From Allomuricauda sp. (GTDB lineage Bacteria > Bacteroidota > Bacteroidia > Flavobacteriales > Flavobacteriaceae): 64,000 nt of DNA. The stretch is taken from contig NZ_JACESV010000003.1 of the NCBI RefSeq assembly GCF_013911645.1, positions 124,001 to 188,000 on the forward strand, in the 5' to 3' direction. The position numbers were made by a program, and so were the translations under genes. The notes under the pieces are model-generated. The model was not told the DNA's origin. It was given only the letters and a program-made list of their open reading frames with translations, and did no database searches. Positions 1 to 9,787 of the stretch are shown one piece after another; position 1 is the first letter of the stretch, and each line of letters opens with the position of its first letter.

Positions 1-115
1 GTATTGTGAAAACATGAATGTTATATAATGAAATATTTTTTCCATCGTACTTTTTTACTATCGTTTTACTAAGCTCTCTACATGTTTGAGAGTAATCGTT
101 TACCACGGCAAACCA

Positions 116-1786
116 TCAAAGTTTCGTAAAAGAATCTATTTCTTCACCTCTGACAATAGTTCTTATACCGGTTATTATATTTTCACTATTTCTTTCAAAA
201 TGAATTTGAAAATAACGTTCCCCATCAACAAAAAATGTATCGTTTTCCAATAACAAAAATTGTATTCGATTTTTTGGGGAGAACTCCATATGCAACCCAT
301 TATCATTTGCTCTAATTATAGCAATAATGTCTTCTCCCCTTTTTGTTTTTCTATTGCTCAGATACTTACCTTCATAAATTGCCAGTGTATTTTTATCGAT
401 TGCTTTTGCTACATTACTGTCCTTTTCCGATGCTTTGATTTTTTTAGCTTCGCTTTGGGCTTTCCCATCCTGTATAAATCTGAATCCAGTGATTACATCA
501 TTGCTTTTGGTGAATTTTAAATTAATATTTGGGTCAGAAAAATGATGGTACAGGCCATCCTTTATGGGAATAAACCTCAAATCATCGTTGACCCATATAT
601 CTTGGGCAAAACCTTTTTTAAATTCGATTTGCTGTCCCTTATTATTTCCAGAAGTAAATTCATAATCCCCTATAACCTCATTTACTTGATCGGCGGTTAA
701 GGTTTTCGGCATTTCAGGAACTACATTGGCTAGGATATCACCTAAAATTCTTGAAATATAGCCTGCCCCAAATTCATAATTTGCCAAAACAATTAATGTG
801 ATATCCTTATCGGGATAGTATTGCATATACGAACTGAACCCAGGAAACAAACCGTCATGCCCGTAAGATTCCATATTGCCATAGTCGTACTTTTTGATTC
901 CATAACCGTAATTACTGGAATCAGAGGGTAACATAGTTTTTAAACTTTTGGGCTTTATGAAATTACCACTGTGCAGGGCCCTTGAGAATTTGAACAAGTC
1001 TTTAGCAGTACCGTGATTTCCCCCTGCAGGATTGCCTTTAGTATGCAGCATAAGCATACTATTTATCAATTCACCATTGGGCGTTGGTTCATAATTATCT
1101 AATTGTGTATAACCCGAAGCCAAATTGTTTGTTAATTTATTTACCTCATAAAAGCCAGTATTAGACATCTCCAAGTGGTTAAATACTTCTTCTTGAATAA
1201 AATCATAATATGATTTATTGGCAACCACCTCTATTACCCGACCTAACAAAAAATATCCAACATTCGAATAGTTAAATTCGCCTGGAGGAAAACTGAGAGG
1301 CTCATTTTCATAGCCTTCATTAAACTCATTAACTAATTTATAATGTGAGATATCAGCAGTAGCATTTTCCAAGTCTCTCATAATGCCTGAAGTGTGTGTA
1401 AGCAACTGATGTATGGTTATCGACTTTGCCACTTCTTTATTAGGATAATCAGAAATAATATCTGCAATAGTGTTTTCATATTTTAATTTTCCCTGCTCGA
1501 CCAGTTTAATTATCCCCACGGCAGTAAAAATTTTGGTGATGGATCCCAAATTGAACTTAGTGTCGATTGAATTTGGAGCCTTCCATTCTTTACTCGCATG
1601 TCCATAGGCTTGATTATAAACAATACTGTCACCCTTAGCCAATAATACAACACCACTGAAGTAGCCTGTATTTGAGTATGCCTCCACAATGGAATTGAAT
1701 AGATTAATAGTATTGCCATTATTATTTTGTCCCTGACAAAATTGGTAGGCTAAAAGAAAAATGATGATTAATTTAAAAGATTTCAT
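116..1786 (-). CDS. Secreted serine hydrolase, beta-lactamase/PBP family
   Basis: This 556-residue exported enzyme belongs to the beta-lactamase-related serine hydrolase family (class C / DD-peptidase fold). An N-terminal signal peptide covers about residues 1-19. The nucleophile motif S82-I-T-K85 (SxxK) and Y173-S-N175 (YxN) are intact, and a GHDG segment fits the third active-site motif (HxG). The C-terminal 200 residues form an extra beta-rich region common in these proteins. The family includes esterases, D-aminopeptidases and peptidases, so the substrate cannot be named. It lies 9 bp downstream of the YD-repeat-like gene on the same strand, so the two are probably co-transcribed. The start is the ATG directly ahead of the signal peptide. 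Confidence 0.85.
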   Translation of the reverse strand: MKSFKLIIIFLLAYQFCQGQNNNGNTINLFNSIVEAYSNTGYFSGVVLLAKGDSIVYNQAYGHASKEWKAPNSIDTKFNLGSITKIFTAVGIIKLVEQGKLKYENTIADIISDYPNKEVAKSITIHQLLTHTSGIMRDLENATADISHYKLVNEFNEGYENEPLSFPPGEFNYSNVGYFLLGRVIEVVANKSYYDFIQEEVFNHLEMSNTGFYEVNKLTNNLASGYTQLDNYEPTPNGELINSMLMLHTKGNPAGGNHGTAKDLFKFSRALHSGNFIKPKSLKTMLPSDSSNYGYGIKKYDYGNMESYGHDGLFPGFSSYMQYYPDKDITLIVLANYEFGAGYISRILGDILANVVPEMPKTLTADQVNEVIGDYEFTSGNNKGQQIEFKKGFAQDIWVNDDLRFIPIKDGLYHHFSDPNINLKFTKSNDVITGFRFIQDGKAQSEAKKIKASEKDSNVAKAIDKNTLAIYEGKYLSNRKTKRGEDIIAIIRANDNGLHMEFSPKNRIQFLLLENDTFFVDGERYFQIHFERNSENIITGIRTIVRGEEIDSFTKL

Positions 1787-1795
1787 AGGTCTTAT

Positions 1796-3190
1796 TTAAT
1801 GAACAGGGTTCCAAATGGGTTCCACCTTCACACTTTCCTGATTATAGGCTTCGAACCCTTCCAATGCATCGCTACAATTATAGTCATACCTAAATTCAGC
1901 TACTCCTAGTTCCTCATTATTGACCATTTCCTTTTCGGAATCCATATAACGTAACGCTACCATTCTACCCTTTTCATCAAAAACCTTTTCTTCAATGGCA
2001 TAGCCATACCATCCATTGACCAATTCACCCTCGAGGTTTCTGAAGGAGGTTCTTATAAGCTCCGACTTAGCATCACATTCTACTAAGATCCTATGTATCC
2101 GGTTTGCTCCAAATCCAATGGGTTGCTCCGTTTTATCATAATAAGCGGTCGCCTGGACATGCTTTCCATCAGGGGTATAGTGCGTTTTCTCTATGCCCAG
2201 ACCATTTTTTGTATCTACAGGATTGTTGAACTCCCCCACAAACCTTCTGTCCACCACGTTTCCAAAGGCATCAAATTGATATAGGACACCGTGAACGCCC
2301 CAAGGGGTACTCATGGGATTATTTTTTTCATCGAAAAAGAAAGCCTTTTGTTCCGTAGCGTATGGCGAGGGTTCGTATCGGATTTTAGCGATACCGGTCA
2401 TGCCCTTCACCAATTGGTCTTCTGTATCATAATTGGCCCATTCCACCAATCTCCCAAGACTGTCATATTTTACCTCAATATGGGCCGCCCCCGCATCATC
2501 GACCGTGATATGTTGCCCATCCAAACCTAAATGGGTCATTCGCTCAAGCATACCCGTATCATCAAACCTAAAACGCGTGACCATAAATTGAAATTCAGGG
2601 CGATTGCGCACCAAATTCCCTTCCAGATCAAATCGTGATTCCACAATCTGATTTGCACTTTCCACTTTCCAATGATAGGATGCTATGCCAAAATCATTTG
2701 CAACGGGTTCGTCGTTCAACCCTAAAAAGGTCAAGCTTTTTCGCCGGTTATGCGCATCCTTGACAATTAAAGTGCTATATACATTTCCAGCAACCAGGGT
2801 ACGATGACCGTATTCGTTGAAAAAGGTCCGTATTTCCAAACTATCCTGATATGTAATAATGATCTTGGATGCACGGACAAAGCGATCTGCGTAGGGAAGC
2901 AATTGGTCATTCAGCATATACCTCACTTCTACCAATCTATTCTTAGAATCGTAATCAAGTTCAAAATGTTTCAAATTGTCCACATCCTTTCTATTCACGA
3001 TTCCAGCGCCTCTCATATCCGCAAAGGGAGTTTCACGGAACACCATGCCCATAGCGTATATTGTAGTTTTGTCTTCCAATGGAATGCCCCCCAAATAACC
3101 AAAATGATAATTACCTTCCATAGCCATTGTGGCTTTTGCTCCCATCCATTGTACGGCTATCAAAGTCGCTATTATCGTAAGATGTTTCAT
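1796..3190 (-). CDS. Exported protein with YD/RHS-like repeats, function unknown
   Basis: A 464-residue protein with a signal peptide of about 22 residues. From residue 70 to the C-terminus it is built of degenerate units, each centred on D-x-x-G/N-x-L/V-V (for example YDSLGRLVEW, DAFGNVVDRRFV, DEKGRMVALRYM). At least seven are visible. This spacing resembles YD/RHS-type beta repeats. No RHS core, toxin domain or catalytic motif is visible, so it is not a classical RHS toxin. It probably acts in the periplasm or on the surface. It is followed after 9 bp by the serine hydrolase gene. I do not recognise a named family. Confidence 0.6.
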   Translation of the reverse strand: MKHLTIIATLIAVQWMGAKATMAMEGNYHFGYLGGIPLEDKTTIYAMGMVFRETPFADMRGAGIVNRKDVDNLKHFELDYDSKNRLVEVRYMLNDQLLPYADRFVRASKIIITYQDSLEIRTFFNEYGHRTLVAGNVYSTLIVKDAHNRRKSLTFLGLNDEPVANDFGIASYHWKVESANQIVESRFDLEGNLVRNRPEFQFMVTRFRFDDTGMLERMTHLGLDGQHITVDDAGAAHIEVKYDSLGRLVEWANYDTEDQLVKGMTGIAKIRYEPSPYATEQKAFFFDEKNNPMSTPWGVHGVLYQFDAFGNVVDRRFVGEFNNPVDTKNGLGIEKTHYTPDGKHVQATAYYDKTEQPIGFGANRIHRILVECDAKSELIRTSFRNLEGELVNGWYGYAIEEKVFDEKGRMVALRYMDSEKEMVNNEELGVAEFRYDYNCSDALEGFEAYNQESVKVEPIWNPVH

Positions 3191-3343
3191 AGGACATCGC
3201 TGAATTTATAGGTTAAATTAGCTCCTCCCCATTCAAAATTTTACTGTTTTGAAGTAATTGAATTCAGTTTTGATGTGAACTTACCTTTATCTGAATTCAA
3301 TGGAAATATTGTAATTACCCGTCGTGGTAGTATAGCAATGGTG

Positions 3344-4255
3344 CTATTCTTGGGTCCAAACCGATACTTTTCCCAAATCGGTCAGCATCACAAGGTTGGG
3401 GCGTATGGTCGTTTTGGACCTGTCTTCGGTAAAGCCATTCTTGAAATCCATATACGAAGCAAAAAGCAATGGATTTCCATCGACAAAAGCGACCCAATGG
3501 GGTACCCAAGGGGGCGCCAATTGATCCAAAAGCCTTCTTTTACCAGTGTTATCAATCAAATCAAACGACCTATTGCCCCAATAAGCCAATAACAAAGTAC
3601 CGTCCATGTAGGCCGCATCGAATATTTGGTTCCTGTTCAAGGGCATATTCTGCCTTACCTTTTGTAATAGCCCCTTCCACTCCTTCATTATACTTCCACT
3701 ATGATCGGTTAACCAAATCATGTCATTTCCAATAAGCAATATGTTTTCACCCACCGGTCTCATTTTGACCAATTTCGAAGGAAATTCAAAATATGGGGTC
3801 GGCTTTCCTCCGGGTATAAGAACATATATCTTGGGATAGCTCACAAAGACCAATTTGGAGTCGGATAGCATCTGAAACCCTCCCTCCCCTATGCGCCATG
3901 TATCCACAAACCAGTCCCAAATAACCCTTGGGGATTCCAAGTCCAGGGAGGTCTTCCATACCCTGGCCATAAAAGTGTCCGTACTGTACTGATGCCTACG
4001 TTCCATAATATAAATGGACTCCTCTGTTGCATGCATAAAAAAATCGCTGGCTTCGAATTCGGATCGTAACCACAATTCCGGTTCCGATGACCCATCCCAT
4101 AACATAATACTGGCATGGTGATCAATATCGCCCACTGGTGAAACATAGGACCAAAGCACACAATCGTTTTTGGTCACTATCATGTTCCCGTTAGGGTGTG
4201 CCGTCACTTGGACAGTGATCATACAATATAGTATACCTAAAAATATCGCTTTCAT
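3344..4255 (-). CDS. Exported protein of unknown function, possibly beta-propeller-like
   Basis: About 303 residues from the ATG at 4255; the frame stays open for 11 more codons to 4288, but the signal peptide (MKAIFLGILY...) begins at 4255, which decides the start. The mature part has regularly spaced aromatic and hydrophobic strands with phrases such as ENILLIGND and DGTLLLAYWG, suggesting a beta-sheet or propeller fold. No catalytic motif was recognised. It sits alone between the YD-repeat gene and the TraB-like gene on the same strand, with about 150 bp of spacer downstream. Function unknown. Confidence 0.6.
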   Translation of the reverse strand: MKAIFLGILYCMITVQVTAHPNGNMIVTKNDCVLWSYVSPVGDIDHHASIMLWDGSSEPELWLRSEFEASDFFMHATEESIYIMERRHQYSTDTFMARVWKTSLDLESPRVIWDWFVDTWRIGEGGFQMLSDSKLVFVSYPKIYVLIPGGKPTPYFEFPSKLVKMRPVGENILLIGNDMIWLTDHSGSIMKEWKGLLQKVRQNMPLNRNQIFDAAYMDGTLLLAYWGNRSFDLIDNTGKRRLLDQLAPPWVPHWVAFVDGNPLLFASYMDFKNGFTEDRSKTTIRPNLVMLTDLGKVSVWTQE

Positions 4256-4341
4256 GCCTTTTGGCTTAAAGATTTGAATCAAGTTCACTACCCCTTACAG
4301 CCTGGGTTTTCTTTACCCCGAGAAGAAAGGGTATTATTTAG

Positions 4342-5211
4342 TCAGGACTGTATGGAGGGAAGGACCGTTACCAAAAAACCCTTTTCCCTTAATTGCGCTA
4401 TCAACCCGCACTTAAATCGCAAATGGCTTAAGCCTACGGCTACAAAACAGTTTTTCCGCAACAAAAGTTCGGGTAGGGTTTCCATCCACCTACTGTTCCT
4501 ATCGGTCAACATCACGGCGTTTTTGCAATCAGCTTCTAGCTGGAAGTCGAATTGTTGATTTTTGTATACATTGACCTCCTCACAGTTAACAGTAGCGGTT
4601 TCATTTCGTAATCGATAAACAATGGCGGCCAAGCGTCTTTTATGTATCCTTCGTGGCATCCCCGCTAAGTCCTTTGCCATAATATCCAACTGTTCCGCCA
4701 CGCTTTCCAGTCCGATCAAGGCTTTTCCGTTCGTTTTGGCCAGAGCACCTACATACCCGTCCAAGCTTAGGTCGGGATCGACATCCGAACGGGTCTTACA
4801 TTTTTTGATGTTATAAATTCTGTATAGGGTGGCATGGAGTTCTGCAGGAAGCATTTTCTCAAAGTCCACAGGACTTTTACTTAGCAAGTTCCTGACATAG
4901 GCGAGATCATCTTTATCCAAATAGCTTTTCCAACTGGTTCGCTTTGGACGAACATTGATAATATCCTCGGAATTCTTGCCTGGAATGTCTAGGCTTTCCA
5001 ATACGACCGTTTCTGCCGTAAGCAACTTTGTTTTAGCCACAGAAAGTGTATCGAAAAAGGATTTACTAAAGGCATGGTGGGTCCCAAACAAATAAGACAC
5101 CTTGTCACTATTGGGATGTTTGACCTCAAAAAGAAGGGTGCCAAATTCCTGTGCACGCAGCGGGTGCAACAGTCCTACTATCAAAACCATACCTATCCAT
5201 ATCCGTTTCAT
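4342..5211 (-). CDS. TraB/GumN family protein
   Basis: A 289-residue exported protein with a signal peptide of about 20 residues. The mature N-terminus has the TraB/GumN signature, a short beta segment followed by YLFGTHHAF (the conserved G-x-x-H). The C-terminus has the matching FVAVGLSHL segment and a final beta strand. TraB/GumN proteins are related to putative metalloproteases (the TIKI family); the enzymatic role of bacterial members is not established. Length is typical. It lies 48 bp downstream of the outer-membrane receptor gene on the same strand and may be read through from it. Confidence 0.75.
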   Translation of the reverse strand: MKRIWIGMVLIVGLLHPLRAQEFGTLLFEVKHPNSDKVSYLFGTHHAFSKSFFDTLSVAKTKLLTAETVVLESLDIPGKNSEDIINVRPKRTSWKSYLDKDDLAYVRNLLSKSPVDFEKMLPAELHATLYRIYNIKKCKTRSDVDPDLSLDGYVGALAKTNGKALIGLESVAEQLDIMAKDLAGMPRRIHKRRLAAIVYRLRNETATVNCEEVNVYKNQQFDFQLEADCKNAVMLTDRNSRWMETLPELLLRKNCFVAVGLSHLRFKCGLIAQLREKGFLVTVLPSIQS

Positions 5212-5259
5212 AGTTACCCCAAGTTAAGATTTATGGTTACAAATTAGGCAAACTTTCCT

Positions 5260-7674
5260 TTATCCATTGTTTTCAGTTTGCCTGGCCCTGTTCAGCTCAT
5301 CCTGTATCTCTGATTGACGCCTTCGTTGTGGTTGTACGGTCTGCTTGCCAAAGCGCCATGTAAACGATAGGGTCGCATATCGTGTATCCCTATAACTGGT
5401 AAAGGAATCGTCCAGATTCCCAAATTGGGTCCGGCCTGTTGGATACTGATTCCAAAAAATATCATTAAAGTTAAAGCGGAGAGTAGCTTTGTCCTTTAAA
5501 ATGTTCTTTTGAATTCCCAAGGAAAAGGCGGAAATTGTCTCTGCCCTGGTTATGGTCCCGTAATGGGGGAAAAGATAAAAGGCATTCACCTGCAATCGAT
5601 ACCCCTTTCCAAGGTCAAAATTATGATTGGTGTTCATGCTGACTATGGGATTATTGCGATTAAAATTAAATCCATTGATTTCCCCATCAAAATCCCGAAT
5701 GGATGCGTTGACGTTCCAATTGCTCCTCCACCAATGGAAAAAGGTGACCGGAAAACTGGCCACTAACGAATAATCCCTTAATTTATCAATATTGATGGGC
5801 TTTACCACAACGACTTCCTCATCACCATTTCTAATAATGGCCATGTTCAAATTATCCGAGGTATATCCCATGTTCAACGCCACATAGTACCGTTGTGCGA
5901 AGGTATAGTTAAGCTCGGTAATCCACGTGAACTGTGGTTGCAAAAAGGGATTTCCCTCCCTGTAGGTATTGGTGTTTACAAAAGTCCTGAACGGATTGAG
6001 CTGTCCATAACTCGGTCTGTCGATACGTCGTCCAAAGGAAGCCCCCAAGGCATGTTTTTCATTAAAGGTATAATTGTACGAAGCCGTTGGAAAAAGGTTG
6101 ACATAGTCATTTTCGAAAACGGTTTGTGTAGTAACTTGGTTCCCTTGTATAAAGGTGCTTTCGGCACGTAAGCCAATCTGGGCATTCCATTTCTCCTTGT
6201 TGGTGTTAAGACTGACATAAGCAGCATAAATGGCCTCATCATAAATAAAACGGTTGCTCAAATTCGTATTTGGAACCAGGACCCCATTGCGATCGTTCAC
6301 ATAGCGCAAATCGTTATCGGACTTGACCCAGGTGTTTTTCCATCCAGCTTCCAAACGATTGCCCTTATCCAAGGGCAATACATAATCCAAGGTGAGCCCT
6401 GTTAGGTTTAAAAAACCGTCCACATCACCCAAAAGAATTTCTTGGGCGGTGGTTCCCCTATCAAAAAACTCAAAATCGGAAACAAACCATTGGTCGGAAC
6501 CATTGTTGTACCTGGCGTGGTCAAAATTAAAATCGATACTGGATTTGCCCTTAAACGTGTGCCGAGCATTGAAATTGGTCGTAAACTGGTTCCATTTCGA
6601 TGTAATGTCGGTGGTCGTTAGCTCTTCGGAAATCGGTTGCCTGTCCACATCGTACCCGAGTACATGGCTGGTGGATTGATTTTCATTGACACTCGTCAAG
6701 CCAGAAAATAGGATACCAAAAGTAGTTCGGTCACCGGCATTGAAATCCATGCCCAATCTGGCGTTATGGTTCTTCATGGGGAGCTCAAAATCATTCTGTA
6801 GGTCATAATAGGCCATTGGTTCATCCCCTTCAAGAAATACCCTGTCAATTACAATTTCCTGATATCGGTTCATGGTGGCAAAGGAGTATTGTCCAAAAAC
6901 ATTGAAATTTTCGTTTCTATGGTTAAAATCCAAACTATTGCTCCAACGGACAAACCTACCGTGTCCGGGGCTAAGGGTGATGCTTCCGTTAGTGCCGTAC
7001 AACTTTCCCTTCTTGGTCACGATGTTGATGATCCCAGCGTTACCTTGGGCCTCATATTTAACGGAAGGATTGCTGATAATCTCAATTTTTTCTATATTCG
7101 AAGAAGGAAGGCTTCGAAGCAAATTGGCCAATTGTTCGCCTTGCAAGCGCGTATCCTTATCATCTATATAGATCCTGACCCCGGAACGACCGCTCAGGGA
7201 AATATTATCGTCTTGGTCAACAATGATACCCGGTGATTTTTCGAGCACCTCCAAAGTGGTCCCCCCGGCACTGACAATACTGTTCTGTACATTTACGACC
7301 AGTTTGTCCTGTTCTCGCTGAACAAACGGTTTCTCTGCGACTACGGCCACTTCGTCCAACGCTTCGGCCTTGGCTTCCAGATAAATGGTCTCCAAATCCA
7401 ATTTTTCAATAGTTGAAATCTGTTTGGTCTTGAAGCCTACATAGGAGATGGTTAAAAAACAGTCGCCGTGATTTGGCAATTCCAATTCAAAACGTCCCTC
7501 CATGTCCGTAATAGCACCCTTTACCAAGGTGGAATCCATTTTTAGCTGAGCAACAATATTTGCAAAAGCGATCGGATTATCCTCTAGGTCCACCACGATA
7601 CCTTCGATAGGCTGTTGAGCATAACCAAAAATGGTACTGATAAGAAATAGGGGCATTACAATAGACCTGCACAT
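5260..7674 (-). CDS. Outer membrane beta-barrel receptor (TonB-dependent receptor-like)
   Basis: An 804-residue outer-membrane protein. In order: signal peptide (about 1-20), a carboxypeptidase-regulatory-like domain (about 22-105), a TonB plug-like domain (about 112-220, containing the NPSVKYEAQG segment common in this family), then a long beta-barrel of the outer-membrane-protein beta-barrel type. It is shorter than SusC proteins (about 1,000 residues) and has no SusD partner, so it belongs to the OMP_b-brl family of receptors of unknown ligand. It is divergent from the LytTR response regulator at 7932, with 257 bp between them that presumably hold both promoters. Ligand cannot be deduced. 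Confidence 0.85.
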   Translation of the reverse strand: MCRSIVMPLFLISTIFGYAQQPIEGIVVDLEDNPIAFANIVAQLKMDSTLVKGAITDMEGRFELELPNHGDCFLTISYVGFKTKQISTIEKLDLETIYLEAKAEALDEVAVVAEKPFVQREQDKLVVNVQNSIVSAGGTTLEVLEKSPGIIVDQDDNISLSGRSGVRIYIDDKDTRLQGEQLANLLRSLPSSNIEKIEIISNPSVKYEAQGNAGIINIVTKKGKLYGTNGSITLSPGHGRFVRWSNSLDFNHRNENFNVFGQYSFATMNRYQEIVIDRVFLEGDEPMAYYDLQNDFELPMKNHNARLGMDFNAGDRTTFGILFSGLTSVNENQSTSHVLGYDVDRQPISEELTTTDITSKWNQFTTNFNARHTFKGKSSIDFNFDHARYNNGSDQWFVSDFEFFDRGTTAQEILLGDVDGFLNLTGLTLDYVLPLDKGNRLEAGWKNTWVKSDNDLRYVNDRNGVLVPNTNLSNRFIYDEAIYAAYVSLNTNKEKWNAQIGLRAESTFIQGNQVTTQTVFENDYVNLFPTASYNYTFNEKHALGASFGRRIDRPSYGQLNPFRTFVNTNTYREGNPFLQPQFTWITELNYTFAQRYYVALNMGYTSDNLNMAIIRNGDEEVVVVKPINIDKLRDYSLVASFPVTFFHWWRSNWNVNASIRDFDGEINGFNFNRNNPIVSMNTNHNFDLGKGYRLQVNAFYLFPHYGTITRAETISAFSLGIQKNILKDKATLRFNFNDIFWNQYPTGRTQFGNLDDSFTSYRDTRYATLSFTWRFGKQTVQPQRRRQSEIQDELNRARQTENNG

Positions 7675-7931
7675 AGTGTAAACGATTTTGATGAATTAGC
7701 CATAAAAGAGCACAGGGTACATTAGGACCCCAGATGTTGTGATTTTTTCGTTGAATCTGAACGAAGCTAAAAGAAGAATGACCGTTTTTTTGTACAATGA
7801 TTTGAACGGATCCCTGATCGCATTGAACGCCTTTAATTGTGATGCCAATACCTTAATATTGATTTTTACTCCTTCCAAACAGTGTCCGACTTAACTTCTT
7901 ATTTGCTAAATTCACCTAAAATCCATGCGGC

Positions 7932-8702
7932 ATGGCCTTTAAAACAATTATAATAGACGATGAGTTGCTGGCCCGAAAACGAATTTTGGAACTCTTTGAG
8001 GATAGAGGTGAATTCACTATTATCGCAGAATGCCCCAATGGAGAGGATGCCATCAATAAAGTGAACCAACTGTCCCCTGATGTCATTTTTTTGGACATAG
8101 AACTCAAGGACATGACCGGGTTCGACGTACTCAAAAACATCCACCCAAAAAAAATGCCCATCGTTATTTTTGCCACCGCATATGATCGATATGCTGTGGA
8201 TGCCTTTAATAATTATGCCTTGGATTTTTTGTTAAAACCATTTAAGAACAAACGCTTTCATGAGACCCTGGAACGCATCCTCGAACGAATGAAACATTTG
8301 GACTACGAGGAGCGGATGCGGGAATTTTTGAACGGTCTGGAGGTCAAACCAGGACTGAACAATACCTCCAATTCAGGAAAATTTCCAATCAAACAAAACA
8401 ACAGGACCATCTTGCTCAACACAGGCCAAATCAAGTATGTTTGTGCCTCTAGCTATTACGCAGAGATTTACATTGGTGAAAAAAAATACGTGATTCGCGA
8501 CTCCCTTAAAAACTTGCTCCCCCAATTGGGACAGCCCCAATTCTTAAGAATACACCGATCTACCATAATCAATATTGATTATATCATGGAATTGGTACAC
8601 TCGGATTACAACGAAATTGATATCCGTATGAACGACCAGCGGCTTTTTAGAATCAGTAAATCCTACCGAAAGGAAACATTGACCAAATTAGGAGTATTGT
8701 AA
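7932..8702 (+). CDS. LytTR-family response regulator
   Basis: A 256-residue two-component response regulator. Residues 1-125 form a receiver domain with the acidic pair D9-D10, the phospho-acceptor D55 (in VIFLDIEL) and a later conserved Lys (LLKPF). Residues about 150-255 form a LytTR DNA-binding domain (SSYYAEIYI, FLRIHRSTIIN). The stop codon overlaps the histidine-kinase start by one base (TAATG), so the two proteins are translationally coupled and surely form a pair. The target genes are not visible; the divergent outer-membrane receptor is a candidate by position only. Confidence 0.92.
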   Translation: MAFKTIIIDDELLARKRILELFEDRGEFTIIAECPNGEDAINKVNQLSPDVIFLDIELKDMTGFDVLKNIHPKKMPIVIFATAYDRYAVDAFNNYALDFLLKPFKNKRFHETLERILERMKHLDYEERMREFLNGLEVKPGLNNTSNSGKFPIKQNNRTILLNTGQIKYVCASSYYAEIYIGEKKYVIRDSLKNLLPQLGQPQFLRIHRSTIINIDYIMELVHSDYNEIDIRMNDQRLFRISKSYRKETLTKLGVL

Positions 8703-9787
8703 TGTTGAAATCACTGAAAAAATATATCGAACCACGTTTGCTAAAGTATTTGGTGCTGTTTTACACCTTTATTGCCTTGGTGGATTTTTCCAGAAGCTTT
8801 TACTATTTGTATCAAGGCCCGGGAAAGGTGGTGGACGACTTGCCCGGTTTAATGCTTGTCAGTGCCTTTGACTGGTTGCTGGTCCTGCTTTTTATGGGCA
8901 GTGTGGCCACACTCACCAAATACTTCCTTGTCAAGAACATGTCTTGGCGCACCATCATCCCCATACATGTCATGCTCTCCGCCGTACAAAGTTACTTAAC
9001 GGGGTTTATATCGCCCCTGTTATTGGATTACGATTTGATCAATAGCGATTACAACTTTTTTGAAAAGGTCACCCACACTTTTTTCTTTAACGTGACCACC
9101 AATATATTGCTATACTGTGCGATGCTGCTGATTGTATATAGCTATTTTTATTTGCGTCAGATCAGAAGTCAGGAATTGGAAAAGAAGGTATTGGAAAACA
9201 ATTTGATCAAGTTGAAACTAAAAACACTTGAAAACCAATTAAATCCTCATTTTCTGTTCAATACCCTCAATAGTATTTCGAGTTTGATCAAAAGGGAGCC
9301 GGATACGGCGCAAGACATGATTGCCGATGTCAGCTATCTATTGCGCAAGTTTTTGGAAATCGACAGTCAGAACCTGATATCGATTCAGGAGGAACTGGAA
9401 ATTTTAGAGCATTATGTCAATATTTTAAAACAGCGTTTTCAAGAGGATTTGATCATTACCCAAAGGGTAGAAAAATCCACCCATCATATCAAAATCCCTA
9501 GACTATTGATCCAATCCATTATTGAAAACTCTATCAAACATGGGTTTTCTCCGAAAAATAAAAAGCTTTTAATTGACCTTACTATAGAAGAAAAAGAAAA
9601 TACCTTGATCATCAGTGTCGAAAACAATGGTAAAAAACTTCCAAAATACCCTATCTATTCGGATAGTGGTATTGGTATTATCAACATGAAAGAACGTTTG
9701 CAAGCACTCTATCAGGATAGGTACAAATTCGATATTACCAACTCCAACCATGGCGTAAGAACAGAAATTTATATTGAACTCACCTAA
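8702..9787 (+). CDS. LytS/YehU-type sensor histidine kinase
   Basis: A 361-residue membrane histidine kinase. Four hydrophobic helices occupy about residues 15-150, followed by a short coiled coil. The His_kinase (PF06580) signature NPHFLFNTLNS carries the phosphorylated His. The ATPase domain shows IIENSIKHGF (N box) and DSGIGIINMKERL (G box). No periplasmic sensor domain is present, so the stimulus is likely sensed within or near the membrane. Partner of the overlapping LytTR regulator. Confidence 0.92.
   Translation: MLKSLKKYIEPRLLKYLVLFYTFIALVDFSRSFYYLYQGPGKVVDDLPGLMLVSAFDWLLVLLFMGSVATLTKYFLVKNMSWRTIIPIHVMLSAVQSYLTGFISPLLLDYDLINSDYNFFEKVTHTFFFNVTTNILLYCAMLLIVYSYFYLRQIRSQELEKKVLENNLIKLKLKTLENQLNPHFLFNTLNSISSLIKREPDTAQDMIADVSYLLRKFLEIDSQNLISIQEELEILEHYVNILKQRFQEDLIITQRVEKSTHHIKIPRLLIQSIIENSIKHGFSPKNKKLLIDLTIEEKENTLIISVENNGKKLPKYPIYSDSGIGIINMKERLQALYQDRYKFDITNSNHGVRTEIYIELT

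Noticed and set aside
5260..7674. A third SusC protein
   Set aside because: It is shorter (804 residues), lacks the SusC plug hallmarks and has no SusD gene beside it; it fits the other outer-membrane beta-barrel receptor family.
7696..7878. A 60-codon frame between the receptor and the LytTR gene
   Set aside because: It lies in the divergent promoter region, with no features of a protein.
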